DNA of 64,000 nucleotides from Xanthobacter sp. NM-25 (GCF_022138605.1 NZ_JACBFS010000005.1:124001-188000), one strand, 5' to 3'; counted from the stretch's first letter, positions 1-9,091 are shown. Notes: generated from the letters alone by a model not told the origin. Numbers and translations are program-made.

Positions 1-989
1 TGTCCGCAACGCCCCTCAAGGTTCTCGTCACCACCCGGCTGTTCGATGCCGCCGCCACCCGCTTCCTGGAGGATCGCGGCTTCGAGGTGGTGGGCTCCGG
101 CCTGCCCGCCGACGCCATCGATACCGACATTTCCGATGCCGATCTCGACCGCCTCCTCGAGGGGGTCGGCGGCTGGATCGTCGGCCTGCGGGCGGTGACG
201 CGGCCGGTGCTGGCGCGGCATCCGCAGCTCAAGGTCATCGCCCGCCGCGGTGTCGGCTATGACCGGGTCGACGTGGCGGCGGCGCGCGATCTGGGCCGCG
301 TGGTGGCCATCGCCGCCGGCGCCAACGACCCCTCGGTGGCCGACCACACCCTGGCGCTGATGCTGGCGGTGATGCGGCGGCTGCGGGAAGGGCAGGCCCG
401 CATGGGCCATGGCGACTGGCGGCCCCTGAGCGGCACGGATCTGTTCGGCAAGACCGTGGGCCTCATCGGCTTTGGCCGCATCGCGCGCGGCGTGGCGCGC
501 CGGCTCAAGGGGTTCGATGCGCGGGTGCTGGTCACCACGCCGCGTCCAGACCTTGCCTGTGACGGCGTGACCTTCGTGCCCCTCGCCGAGCTGCTGACCC
601 ATAGCGATGTCGTGAGCCTGCATGCGCCGCTGACGTCGCAGACCCGGCATCTGATCGACAGCGCCGCTCTGGCCGCCATGAAGCCGGGTGCGGTGCTGGT
701 CAACACCTCGCGCGGCGGGCTGGTGGACGAGGGCGCCCTGCTGGGGGCGCTGGAGCGCGGCCATCTCGCCGGCGCCGGTCTCGACGTGTTCGAGGCGGAG
801 ACCGATCCGGCCAAGCAGGCGCTCGCCCGCGCGCTGGTGGCGCGGGAGGACGTGGTGGCGAGCCCCCACACCGCCGGCGGCAGCCGTGAGGCGCTGGCGC
901 GGGGCAACCTCATCTCCGCCCATTGCGTCGCCGCCGCCCTGTCGGACGAGGAGCTGCCGCCTGGTTGCGTGGTGGCCGACGGGCGGTAA
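1..989 (+). CDS. D-2-hydroxyacid dehydrogenase (phosphoglycerate dehydrogenase-like), 5' edge cut
   Basis: The reading frame is open to the left edge and the window begins with TG TCC GCA, so the start codon (?TG) is probably missing only its first base. The protein is about 329 residues and ends in a TAA stop. It shows a Rossmann NAD-binding motif (GLIGFGRIARG, near residue 156), the catalytic Arg in NTSRGGLVDE, a Glu in LDVFEAE and the catalytic His in ASPHTAGG. These are the R-E-H triad of NAD-dependent 2-hydroxyacid dehydrogenases. No C-terminal ACT domain is present, so it is the short form and need not be the serine-pathway enzyme SerA. The substrate cannot be told from sequence; glyoxylate/hydroxypyruvate or another 2-oxoacid is possible. 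Confidence 0.85.
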   Translation, partial: SATPLKVLVTTRLFDAAATRFLEDRGFEVVGSGLPADAIDTDISDADLDRLLEGVGGWIVGLRAVTRPVLARHPQLKVIARRGVGYDRVDVAAARDLGRVVAIAAGANDPSVADHTLALMLAVMRRLREGQARMGHGDWRPLSGTDLFGKTVGLIGFGRIARGVARRLKGFDARVLVTTPRPDLACDGVTFVPLAELLTHSDVVSLHAPLTSQTRHLIDSAALAAMKPGAVLVNTSRGGLVDEGALLGALERGHLAGAGLDVFEAETDPAKQALARALVAREDVVASPHTAGGSREALARGNLISAHCVAAALSDEELPPGCVVADGR

Positions 990-1019
990 AGCCGCCCTGC
1001 GCCTCTTGCGTCTTGATCG

Positions 1020-1043
1020 CTGACGATTTATGACAATCGTCAG
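1020..1043. promoter_or_regulatory. TetR operator O1, perfect 9-bp inverted repeat
   Basis: The half-sites CTGACGATT (1020-1028) and AATCGTCAG (1035-1043) are exact reverse complements separated by 6 bp. The dyad ends 16 bp before the GTG at 1060 and swallows the ATG at 1030. It is therefore most likely the autoregulatory operator of the TetR gene that follows. A degenerate copy with the same 9-6-9 geometry lies in front of the RND operon. Confidence 0.75.
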
Positions 1044-1059
1044 TTCATTGGAGGCGCGT

Positions 1060-1692
1060 GTGACCGTCAGGGTGAAAGAGGCCGGCCGGCACAGGGAAAC
1101 CGCGGAGGAGACGCGCGCGCGGATCACCCTGGTGGCCGAGGACCTGTTTCGCCGTATGGGCTTCGCCAAGACCGCGGTGGCCGATATCGCCGCCGAGCTG
1201 GGTATGTCGCCCGCCAATGTCTACCGCTTCTTTCCCTCCAAGACCGCCATCGTCGCCACCATCTGCCAGCGCTGCCTGGGGGAGATCGAGCGGCAGGCGG
1301 AAGTGATCGGCGCCGGCCCCGGCACGCCGCAGCAGCGCATCATCGACATCTATCTCGCCATCCTGCGCTACCACCGGGACAATTTCCTGGCCGAGCGGCG
1401 GGTGCACGACATGGTGCTGGTGGCCATCGAGAACAATTGGGACAATATCGAAAGCCACAAGGCACGCATGGGCGCGGTGGTGGCCAAGGTGCTCCAGGAG
1501 GGGATCGAGACGGGGGTGTTCGTGCCCCACGATCCCGCCCAGGTGAGCGGCATCATCCTCGGCACCTGCGTGCGGTTCTGCCATCCGGTGCTGGTGGCCC
1601 AGAATATCGATGAGGACCTGGAAGCGAGCCTGACCGCGACCATGCGCTTCATTCTGCGCAGCATTGAGGTGAACCGGTCCGATCTGGCCTGA
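1060..1692 (+). CDS. TetR/AcrR-family repressor of the RND operon
   Basis: This is a 210-residue one-domain repressor. The N-terminal helix-turn-helix is clear (ADIAAELGMSPANVYRFFPSK, residues about 37-57), followed by a helical ligand-binding half of no recognised subgroup. I chose GTG at 1060 because GGAGG sits at 1050-1054, five bases upstream; the in-frame ATG at 1030 lies inside a perfect palindrome and has no ribosome site. The gene ends about 100 bp before the efflux operon on the same strand. The shared operator suggests it represses both itself and the pump. The inducer is unknown. Confidence 0.85.
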   Translation: MTVRVKEAGRHRETAEETRARITLVAEDLFRRMGFAKTAVADIAAELGMSPANVYRFFPSKTAIVATICQRCLGEIERQAEVIGAGPGTPQQRIIDIYLAILRYHRDNFLAERRVHDMVLVAIENNWDNIESHKARMGAVVAKVLQEGIETGVFVPHDPAQVSGIILGTCVRFCHPVLVAQNIDEDLEASLTATMRFILRSIEVNRSDLA

Positions 1693-1732
1693 CTAGCGGT
1701 GCCTCGGCACCGCGTTTCGTCATGGGCGTTTT

Positions 1733-1756
1733 GTGACGATTACGAAAAAATATCAG
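1733..1756. promoter_or_regulatory. TetR operator O2, degenerate copy upstream of RND operon
   Basis: GTGACGATT (1733-1741), six bases, then AAATATCAG (1748-1756). The left arm matches operator O1 at 8 of 9 positions and the right arm at 6 of 9, with identical spacing. It lies 39 bp before the ATG of the adaptor gene, where a repressor would block the efflux promoter. Confidence 0.6.
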
Positions 1757-1794
1757 CGTTGAACCATAACCGTTCAGCCGACAGGAACCGAACC

Positions 1795-2967
1795 ATGGCC
1801 TTTCGTTCTTCGATCCTTCGGGATGGACTGCCCTCGCGCCGGGGGGGCCGGGCGGCGCTGCTGCCGGCGGCCGCCCTCACCTTGTCGCTGGCGCTGGCCG
1901 GATGTGGCGAGAGTGCCCCGGCGCAGACCGAGGCGGAACCGTCCCGTCCCGTCCAGGTGACCACGGTCGAGCTGCGCCCGCGGGAGGCGGAGAAGACCTT
2001 CGTCGGCGTGGTGCGGGCCCGTCGCGAGATCGATCTCGCCTTCCGGGTGGGGGGCAAGGTGGTGCAGCGCAAGGTGGAAGTGGGGGACCGGGTGCAGAAG
2101 GGCGATCTGATCGCCCGCATCGATCCGGAAGACCTGAAGCTCGAGCTGGAAAGCGCGCGAGCGGAGATGGCCGCCGCCACCGCCAATCTGGCGCAGACCA
2201 CCGCCGAGGATGGCCGCTATCGCTCGCTGACGGCCAAGGGCGTCGCCTCCAATGCCGAGCTGGATCGTAAGGCGCTGGCCAAGGAGGAGGCGGTCGGCCG
2301 CCTCGAGCGGGCCAAGAGATCCCTGGAGCTGGCGGAGAACCGGCTCTCTTATGCCGATCTCGTCTCCGACACCGCCGGCGTGGTGGTCTCCACCGCTGCC
2401 GAGCCGGGGCAGGTGGTGTCCTCGGGGCAGACCATCGTGCGGGTGGCGCGGCTCGATGAGAAGGAGGCGGCGGTGGCGCTGCCCGAAACGGCGCTCGCGG
2501 CGGCCCGCAGTTCCGATGCCTCGGTCTCTTTGTGGGCCGATCCCAACCGGCGCATTGCCGCCCATCTGCGCGAGCTGTCGCCCCAGGCCGATCCCGCCTC
2601 GCGCACCTATGCCGCCCGCTTCACCCTGGAGAGCAACGACGATGCGGTGGCCCTGGGCATGACCGCCACCGTGACGCTGACCCCCAAGGCCGGGGTGATG
2701 GTGGCGCGGCTGCCGCTGTCCTCGGTGTTCGACAAGGGGCACGGCCCCCACGTGTTCGTGGTGGACGAGGCCACCCACACCTTGGTGGCGCGGCCGGTGG
2801 AGCTGGCCGGCTACACCGACGATTCGGCGCTGATCAGCAAGGGAGTGAGCCAGGGCGAGCAGGTGGTCACCCTCGGTGTCCACACGCTGGAGCCGGGCCG
2901 CAGCGTGCGCACCGTGCCGGCCAAGGATGCGGTGAGCACGACCGCCCGCGCCGAGGTGCGCCCATGA
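1795..2967 (+). CDS. RND efflux periplasmic adaptor lipoprotein (MFP/HlyD family)
   Basis: This 390-residue adaptor has a lipoprotein signal: a basic start, a hydrophobic stretch and the lipobox LAGC, with the acylated Cys near residue 39. The rest follows the AcrA/MexA plan: a split lipoyl-like domain (AFRVGGKVVQRKVEVGDRVQKG), an alpha-helical hairpin rich in Ala, Glu and Leu, a beta-barrel and a C-terminal membrane-proximal domain. It bridges the inner-membrane pump to an outer-membrane channel. The ATG at 1795 is used because the frame upstream is not signal-like. Its stop overlaps the pump start (ATGA). No TolC-type channel gene is in the operon, so one encoded elsewhere must be used. Confidence 0.9.
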   Translation: MAFRSSILRDGLPSRRGGRAALLPAAALTLSLALAGCGESAPAQTEAEPSRPVQVTTVELRPREAEKTFVGVVRARREIDLAFRVGGKVVQRKVEVGDRVQKGDLIARIDPEDLKLELESARAEMAAATANLAQTTAEDGRYRSLTAKGVASNAELDRKALAKEEAVGRLERAKRSLELAENRLSYADLVSDTAGVVVSTAAEPGQVVSSGQTIVRVARLDEKEAAVALPETALAAARSSDASVSLWADPNRRIAAHLRELSPQADPASRTYAARFTLESNDDAVALGMTATVTLTPKAGVMVARLPLSSVFDKGHGPHVFVVDEATHTLVARPVELAGYTDDSALISKGVSQGEQVVTLGVHTLEPGRSVRTVPAKDAVSTTARAEVRP

Positions 2968-5900
2968 GCGCCGGCCCCACTCCCGAGGAGGCGGCGGCGC
3001 TCAAGAGCCCGTTCAACCTCTCGCGCTTCGCCATCACCCATCGGGCGCTGACCCTGTTCGCCATCATCCTTCTGGGGGCGGCGGGCTTCTATTCCTACCT
3101 CAACCTCGGCCGCGCCGAGGACCCCTCCTTCACCATCAAGGTCATGGTGATTTCCGCCGCCTGGCCCGGTGCCACCGCCTCGGAAATGCAGGCCCAGGTG
3201 GCCGATCCCATCGAGAAGAAGCTGCAGACCATGCCGCATCTCGACCGGGTGGAAAGTTATTCGCGCCCCGGCATCAGCTTCGTGCAGGTCTATCTCGCCG
3301 ACACCACGCCGCCTTCTGCGGTGAAGGACCTGTGGTATCAGGTGCGCAAGAAGGTGGGGGACATCAAGGGCGACCTGCCCCAGGGGGTGATCGGCCCGAG
3401 CTTCGACGATGAATATGGCGACGTCTATTCCGCCCTCTACATGCTGAGCGGCGACGGGGCGTCGCCCGCCGAGCTCAAGCGCCAGGCGGAGATGATCCGC
3501 CAGCGGCTGCTGCGGGTGCCCAATGTGGAGAAGGTGGACCTCATCGGCGAGCGGCCGGAGCGGATCTATATCGAATTCTCCCACGCCCGCTTGGCCACCC
3601 TCGGCATCACCCCCGCGCAGATCTTCGACAGCGTGGCGCGGCAGAATGCGGTGGTGGCCGGCGGCGCGGTGGACACCAAGGCCGACCGCATCAATTTGCG
3701 GCTCAGCGGGGCCTTCACCGGCGCCGAGGCCATCGCCGAGGTGCCCATCAGCGCCGGCGGCGCGCTGGTGCGGCTCGGCGACATCGCCACGGTCAAGCGG
3801 GCCTATGAGGACCCGCCCAGCTACGTCATCCGCCAGCATGGCCGGCCGGCCCTGGGCCTCGGCGTCTCCATGGCCCAGGGCGCCAACATCCTCACCCTCG
3901 GCCAGGACATTCAGCGCGCCATGGCTGATGCCATGACGGAGGTTCCGGTGGGCATCGACGTGGTGCAGGTGGCGGACCAGCCGCACATCGTCGGCGAATC
4001 CGTGGGCGAGTTCCTGAAGACCTTCGCCGAGGCGCTGGTGATCGTGCTGGTGGTGAGCTTCCTGTCGCTGGGCTTCCGCTCCGGCATCGTGGTGGCCCTG
4101 TCGGTGCCGCTGGTGCTCGCCATCGTGTTCCTGGTGATGTTCGCATCGGGCATGGACCTGCACCGCATCACCCTCGGCGCCCTCATCATCGCTTTGGGCC
4201 TGCTGGTGGATGACGCCATCATCGCCATCGAGATGATGGTGGTGAAGATGGAGGAGGGCTGGGACCGCATCTCCGCCGCCAGCTTCGCCTGGACCTCCAC
4301 CGCCTTTCCCATGCTCACCGGCACGCTGGTGACGGCGGCGGGCTTCCTGCCGGTGGGCTTCGCCCGCTCCTCGTCCGGCGAATATGCCGGCGGCATCTTC
4401 TGGGTGGTGGGCATCGCCCTCATTGCCTCCTGGTTCGTGGCGGTGCTGTTCACCCCCTATCTCGGAACGGTGCTGCTGCCGGATATGAAGGGCAAGCACG
4501 CCGCCGAAGACCTGCGCAGCGGCCGCCTCTATCGCCTGCTGCGGGGCATGCTGGAGGCCTGCCTGCGCCATCGCTTCCTGGTGATCGGCACCACCGTGGG
4601 CCTGTTCGCCCTGGCGGTGGTGGGCTTCGGCTTCGTGCAGCAGCAGTTCTTCCCCACCTCCACCCGCACCGAGCTGTTCCTGGAGATGCGGCTGCCGGAG
4701 GGCTCCTCCATCGAGGCCACCACCACCACCGCCAAGAAGGCCGAAGCGCTGGTGGGCGAGGATGCGGACATCCTCTCCGCCACCACCTATATCGGCCAGG
4801 GCGCGCCGCGCTTCTGGCTGGGTCTCAACCCGGTGCTGCCCAACCCCAATTTCGCGCAGATCGTCATCGTCACCAAGGATGTGGCGGCCCGCGAGCGGGT
4901 CAAGGCGCGGCTCGACAAGGTGGTGGCCGAGGGCGCCCTGTCGGAGGCGCGGGTGCGCGTCGACCGCTTCGTGTTCGGTCCGCCGGTGGGTTTCCCGGTG
5001 CAGTTCCGGGTGGTGGGGCCCGATCCCCTGAAGGTGCGCGACATCGCCGAGGAGGTGCGCCAAGTGATGGGCGCCGATCCGGCGGTCATCGATCCGCACC
5101 TCAATTGGGGCGAGCAGGTGAAGTCCATCACGTTGTCGGTGGACCAGGACCGGGCCCGGGCTTTGGGCTCCACCCCGCGCGACCTCGCCGAAACCCTGCA
5201 GACCCTGCTGTCCGGCTACACCGTCACCCAGTATCGGGAGGGCAACCTCCTGATCGGCGTGGTGGCCCGCGCCGTGCCGGAGGAACGGGTGGATCTGGAG
5301 CGGCTCGGGGCCCTCACCGTCACCAACCACAATGGGGTGGCGGTGCCCCTCGGCCAGGTGGCGCGCATCGCTTACTCCAGCGAGGAGCCGATCCTGTGGC
5401 GGCGTGACCGCGACCTGGTGCTGACCGTACGCGGCGACGTGCGCGACGGGGTGCAGCCGCCGGATGTGACTGCGCGTCTCCTGCCCAAGCTCGCCGCGGT
5501 GAAGGCGGCATTGCCCGCCGGCTATCGCATCGAGACCGGCGGCTCGGTGGAGGAGAGCGCCAAGGCCAACAAGTCGCTGGCGGCGGTGTTCCCCATCATG
5601 ATCATCGTCATGCTCACCATCCTGATGATCCAGCTGCAGAGCTTCTCCCGGCTGGCCCTGGTGATGGCGACGGCGCCGCTGGGGCTTATCGGCGCCTCGG
5701 CGGCGCTGCTCGTGACCCACCAGCCCTTCGGCTTCGTGGCGCTGCTGGGCCTGATCGCGCTCGCCGGCATGATCATGCGCAACACGGTGATCCTGGTGGA
5801 CCAGATCGACCATGACATCGCCGCCGGCGCCACCCCGCACCAGGCCATCGTCGAGGCGACGCTGCGCCGGGCGCGGCCGGTGGTGCTCACCGCGATGGCG

Positions 5901-6089
5901 GCGGTGCTGGGCATGATCCCGCTGGCGGAAAGCGTGTTCTGGGGGCCCATGGCCATCACCATCATGGGCGGCCTTTTGGTGGCGACGGCGCTGACCCTGC
6001 TGGTGGTGCCGGCCCTCTATGCCACCTGGTTCCGGGTGAAGGTGACCGCCGACGCTCCAGCGTCCGGCGCGCTCCACCCGGCGGAATGA
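2964..6089 (+). CDS. RND-family efflux pump, inner-membrane permease (AcrB/CzcA superfamily)
   Basis: The 1041 residues fit full-length RND pumps (about 1020-1060). The first membrane helix (LTLFAIILLGAAGFYSYLNL) is followed by a large periplasmic loop. The proton-relay pair is present in the fourth helix (GLLVDDAIIAIE, D416-D417, equivalent to the AcrB D407-D408 pair). The second half repeats the fold. Translation starts in the ATGA overlap with the adaptor gene. The DDAIIAIE context and the E-D-P-S segment after helix 1 fit the hydrophobe/amphiphile branch better than heavy-metal CusA/CzcA, but the substrate is not inferable. A strong hairpin terminator follows. Confidence 0.92.
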   Translation: MSAGPTPEEAAALKSPFNLSRFAITHRALTLFAIILLGAAGFYSYLNLGRAEDPSFTIKVMVISAAWPGATASEMQAQVADPIEKKLQTMPHLDRVESYSRPGISFVQVYLADTTPPSAVKDLWYQVRKKVGDIKGDLPQGVIGPSFDDEYGDVYSALYMLSGDGASPAELKRQAEMIRQRLLRVPNVEKVDLIGERPERIYIEFSHARLATLGITPAQIFDSVARQNAVVAGGAVDTKADRINLRLSGAFTGAEAIAEVPISAGGALVRLGDIATVKRAYEDPPSYVIRQHGRPALGLGVSMAQGANILTLGQDIQRAMADAMTEVPVGIDVVQVADQPHIVGESVGEFLKTFAEALVIVLVVSFLSLGFRSGIVVALSVPLVLAIVFLVMFASGMDLHRITLGALIIALGLLVDDAIIAIEMMVVKMEEGWDRISAASFAWTSTAFPMLTGTLVTAAGFLPVGFARSSSGEYAGGIFWVVGIALIASWFVAVLFTPYLGTVLLPDMKGKHAAEDLRSGRLYRLLRGMLEACLRHRFLVIGTTVGLFALAVVGFGFVQQQFFPTSTRTELFLEMRLPEGSSIEATTTTAKKAEALVGEDADILSATTYIGQGAPRFWLGLNPVLPNPNFAQIVIVTKDVAARERVKARLDKVVAEGALSEARVRVDRFVFGPPVGFPVQFRVVGPDPLKVRDIAEEVRQVMGADPAVIDPHLNWGEQVKSITLSVDQDRARALGSTPRDLAETLQTLLSGYTVTQYREGNLLIGVVARAVPEERVDLERLGALTVTNHNGVAVPLGQVARIAYSSEEPILWRRDRDLVLTVRGDVRDGVQPPDVTARLLPKLAAVKAALPAGYRIETGGSVEESAKANKSLAAVFPIMIIVMLTILMIQLQSFSRLALVMATAPLGLIGASAALLVTHQPFGFVALLGLIALAGMIMRNTVILVDQIDHDIAAGATPHQAIVEATLRRARPVVLTAMAAVLGMIPLAESVFWGPMAITIMGGLLVATALTLLVVPALYATWFRVKVTADAPASGALHPAE

Positions 6090-6141
6090 GAGGGCACGGA
6101 ACGGACATCGCCCCCGTCTCGTTCCGGCCTCTCTTCATGCG

Positions 6142-6171
6142 CGCGGCCCCGTCCGAAAGGACGGGGCCGCG
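6142..6171. terminator. Bidirectional hairpin terminator between convergent genes
   Basis: A 13-bp perfect stem (CGCGGCCCCGTCC / GGACGGGGCCGCG) with a GAAA tetraloop lies between the ends of the RND gene and the convergent HdeD-like gene. It has no long U tract, which is common in GC-rich alphaproteobacteria. Confidence 0.75.
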
Positions 6172-6199
6172 TTGCGTTTCAGGCGGATGAGCGGACGGC

Positions 6200-6775
6200 T
6201 CAGGCGGTCTTCTGGCGCAGGGCAAGGCCGAAGAAGAAGGTGCCCACGCCGTTGACGATCAGGTCGATGCCCAGGAACAGGCCGAGGATATAGACCGAGT
6301 TCACCGGCCACTGAGCGATGATGATGGCGCCCAGCAGCAGGGTGATGAGGCCGGAGAACACGATCCAGCCCCAGCCGCCGGTGCCGCGTGAGCCGATGCC
6401 CGCGGCGATGCGGAAGATGCCTTCCACCGCCAGCGCCACGCCGATGAGCAGGGTGATGACGCCGGCGCCCAGCAGCGGATTGTACATGATGAGGCCGCCC
6501 GCCACCACGTAGAGCAGGCCGGCCAGCAGCCAGTAGAAGAAGCGGCCCCAGCCCTGCACGCGGAAGGCGTGGATGACCTGGATCACGCCACCCACCAGGA
6601 TCAGCGCGCCCACATAAAGGGCGGTGGCGATGGTGGACACCAGCACATGGGCGAGGGCGATGAAGCCCAGGATGACGAAAGCGATGCCGAGCGCGACGAA
6701 CCAGCCCCAATTGGCGCGGATGGCATGCAGCGTGTCGGTCAGCGCGGTAGAGGACGCGGGTGAAGGCATGGACAT
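6200..6775 (-). CDS. HdeD-family (DUF308) integral membrane protein
   Basis: The protein has 191 residues and six evident transmembrane helices in three similar pairs (for example GWFVALGIAFVILGFIAL, YVGALILVGGVIQVIHAF and LITLLLGAIIIAQWP), the repeat pattern of DUF308/HdeD proteins. The start at 6775 is supported by GGAG seven bases upstream; the longer frame to 6982 has no membrane or signal character. HdeD is linked to acid resistance in Escherichia coli, but alphaproteobacterial members are uncharacterised. It is divergent from the DUF1345 gene, and the two share a 146-bp promoter region. Confidence 0.85.
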   Translation of the reverse strand: MSMPSPASSTALTDTLHAIRANWGWFVALGIAFVILGFIALAHVLVSTIATALYVGALILVGGVIQVIHAFRVQGWGRFFYWLLAGLLYVVAGGLIMYNPLLGAGVITLLIGVALAVEGIFRIAAGIGSRGTGGWGWIVFSGLITLLLGAIIIAQWPVNSVYILGLFLGIDLIVNGVGTFFFGLALRQKTA

Positions 6776-6921
6776 GAGCCGTCTCCAAAGATGCGTGTCG
6801 GCGCGAACAATCGGTGATGCGGGGAGCCCCCCGGGGCCACCATATAAGCACAACCCCATGAAGATCACGCAGATGTGTAAGATACTTAAGGCGTGAGCGT
6901 CGCGATGGTGGAGACCGGGGC

Positions 6922-7602
6922 ATGAAAGAGAGGGAGGGGGCCGCGGCGCGGCCGCCGCTGCTGGCGCGGCTGCTGCGGGCACATCTGCGGCTGACGCTGG
7001 CGGTGGCCACCGCCGCGCTGGTGTTTGTGCTGCTGCCGCCGGCGCTGGGGCATGACGTGCGCTTCCTCGCCAGCTTCGATGTGGCGGCGGTGCTGTGGCT
7101 GGCGCTGGCGCTGCATCTGGTGGTCTCCTCCGATGCGGCGGTGGTGCGCCGGCATGCGGAAGCCGCCGATGAAGGGGCCTGGGCGGCGTTTCTCATCGGC
7201 CTGGTGGCGAGTTTCGCCGGGGTGGTGGCGGTGGCGCTGGAAGCCCATGCCTCAGGGGAGGGGACGGCGCACCGCCTCGCGCACATTCCCCTGGTGGTCA
7301 GCACGCTGGTGCTGGCCTGGCTGTTCTTCCACGGCGTCTTCGCCTTTCATTATGCGCGGGAATTCTATCGGCCCGAGGTGGCGGACGCCCACCCCATGCT
7401 GAAATTCCCCGGCACCGGCGAGCCGGATTATTGGGACTTTCTCTATTTCGCCTTCAACATCGGCACCGCGTCACAGACCGCCGATGTCTCCATCACCTCG
7501 CCGCGGCTGCGCCGGCTGGCCCTGGGGCACCAGATCGCGTCCTATCTCTTCAATGCCACCATCATCGCCCTGGGCGTGAACGTGGCGGCCGCTCTGGTGT
7601 GA
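6922..7602 (+). CDS. DUF1345 integral membrane protein
   Basis: This 226-residue membrane protein has about five hydrophobic helices. It carries the family signature near the end: FHYAREFY, then a short acidic/Pro-Gly stretch, then DFLYFAFNIGTASQTADV. That segment resembles the pore/selectivity region of small ion channels and is the hallmark of DUF1345. GGAG lies eight bases before the ATG. The function is unknown. It is followed by a clear terminator and transcribed away from the HdeD-like gene, so both may answer to the same stress signal (inference). Confidence 0.8.
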   Translation: MKEREGAAARPPLLARLLRAHLRLTLAVATAALVFVLLPPALGHDVRFLASFDVAAVLWLALALHLVVSSDAAVVRRHAEAADEGAWAAFLIGLVASFAGVVAVALEAHASGEGTAHRLAHIPLVVSTLVLAWLFFHGVFAFHYAREFYRPEVADAHPMLKFPGTGEPDYWDFLYFAFNIGTASQTADVSITSPRLRRLALGHQIASYLFNATIIALGVNVAAALV

Positions 7603-7634
7603 GGCACAAAATCAATGTGACGGGCAAAGAAAAA

Positions 7635-7663
7635 GCGCGCTCGCAGGAGCGCGCCTTGTTTTT
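7635..7663. terminator. Intrinsic terminator after DUF1345 gene
   Basis: GCGCGCTC, GCAG loop, GAGCGCGC, then CTTGTTTTT. An A-rich tract on the other side (AAAGAAAAA) lets it also work for the convergent L,D-transpeptidase gene. Confidence 0.85.
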
Positions 7664-7716
7664 CGGGAGACAGCTCTTGCCGCCTGTCGATCGGGCGGCG
7701 AGCGCCGGATCGATGG

Positions 7717-8835
7717 TCAGCGCTGCGCTGCGGCCACCGGCACCGCCGCCGGGGCCATGCTCGCCTGAGCCGGGCTCGACACCGGCTTCGGCAGGATCAC
7801 CACCTTGGTGCCCACCTTCACCCGGTCATAGAGGTCTTCCACATCGTTGTTCAGCATGCGGAAGCAGCCCGAGGACACGAACTTGCCGATGGTCTGCGGC
7901 TCGTTGGTGCCGTGGATGCGGTAGACGGTGCCGCCGAGATACATGGTGCGGGCGCCGAGCGGGTTGCCCGGGCCGCCGGCCATGAAGCGCGGCAGGTAGG
8001 GCTGGCGCTGGATCATCTCCGCCGGGGGCCGCCAGTCCGCCCATTCCTTCTTGGCGCTCACCCGCTCGGTGCCGGCCCAGGTGAAGCCTTCGCGGCCCAC
8101 GCCGATGCCGTAGCGGATCGCCTTGCCGTTGCCCATCACGTAATAGAGGTACGTATTGGGGGTATCGATGACGATGGTGCCAGCCGGCTGGGTGGTCACA
8201 TAGTCCACCGTCTGGCGGCGGAAGCGATCCGGCACCGGCTCGGCGGGATCCACGTCCTCGATGCGCGGGCCGGACGGCGCCTCCTGGGTGCCGGGCACGA
8301 CGGCGGCGTTGGATTCATAGACACCGGCCGGTGGGGCGGCATTGGTGGGATACTGGCTCTGGCCATAGGTCTGCTGGCCGGCGTTGCCCTGCTGATAGGC
8401 AGGCTGGCCGTAAGGCGGCTGCGGATAGGCAGTGGCTGCCGGCTGCTGTTCGTAGCCCTGCTGCGGATAGGCCGACTGCGGATAGGTGCCCTGCTGCTGC
8501 GGATAGGCGGGCTGCGCCGGCTGCGGATAGCCGGTGGAAGCCTGCTGCTCCTGGCCGCCGTAGGACGGCGCCTGCTGATAGCCGGGGGGCGGCGCCAGAT
8601 TGGTGCGCTCCACGCCATCGGCGGCCGCATTGGAGCCGCCGCGCGCATAGGGATCGCTGTAGCCGGGAGGTGCCGCGCCATAGGTGCCGCTGACGCTTCC
8701 GGGCGGCACATCCGCAGGAAGTGCCCCGGTCTCGTCGCGAGAGGGGTAGCCCGGATACGCGCTCTGGGCAAAAGCCGGTGCCGACAGCACGGTGGCCCCA
8801 AGGGCAGCGAGAAGGAGTGAGTGGCGCAAGGTCAT
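7717..8835 (-). CDS. L,D-transpeptidase (YkuD/ErfK family) with Pro-Gln-Tyr-rich linker
   Basis: This 372-residue exported enzyme has a Sec signal peptide (LLLAALGATVLSAPAFAQ). A long low-complexity linker of Tyr-Pro-Gln repeats (about residues 45-200) precedes the C-terminal YkuD catalytic domain. The active-site signature is intact: RIHGTNEP and SSGCFRM, with the nucleophilic Cys at about residue 324. Such enzymes make 3-3 peptidoglycan cross-links or attach proteins to peptidoglycan, the main cross-linking mode in polar-growing Rhizobiales. The start at 8835 is set by the signal peptide; the frame further upstream is unlikely to be translated. The linker probably spans the periplasm or binds the wall (inference). 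Confidence 0.9.
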   Translation of the reverse strand: MTLRHSLLLAALGATVLSAPAFAQSAYPGYPSRDETGALPADVPPGSVSGTYGAAPPGYSDPYARGGSNAAADGVERTNLAPPPGYQQAPSYGGQEQQASTGYPQPAQPAYPQQQGTYPQSAYPQQGYEQQPAATAYPQPPYGQPAYQQGNAGQQTYGQSQYPTNAAPPAGVYESNAAVVPGTQEAPSGPRIEDVDPAEPVPDRFRRQTVDYVTTQPAGTIVIDTPNTYLYYVMGNGKAIRYGIGVGREGFTWAGTERVSAKKEWADWRPPAEMIQRQPYLPRFMAGGPGNPLGARTMYLGGTVYRIHGTNEPQTIGKFVSSGCFRMLNNDVEDLYDRVKVGTKVVILPKPVSSPAQASMAPAAVPVAAAQR

Positions 8836-9091
8836 GACAGAGGTGTTAACCCTGAAACGTGACGAAATTGGAAACGGCGCAAAGGAAATTTCGACACGCT
8901 GAGGTGGTAGCTGTACGCCCGATGCTGCCCCGCGCAACGTCAAGCACATGCCCCGTTCACAGCCGTTTAGCGCCGCCTCGTCGGGGAGGCAACGCACGTG
9001 GATGCAACGCCGCATATCGTGATCGGAATGGGTCGGTTCTGGGGCGGGGCACGGTGCCGCATCGGTGCTTGAAATTCTCCTCGCTCAAGAT

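Noticed and set aside
2811..6077. 1088-codon open frame on the minus strand opposite the RND pump
   Set aside because: It is a shadow of high GC3 in the pump gene: very rich in His, Gly, Arg and Gln, without any domain, and the plus-strand gene is unmistakable.
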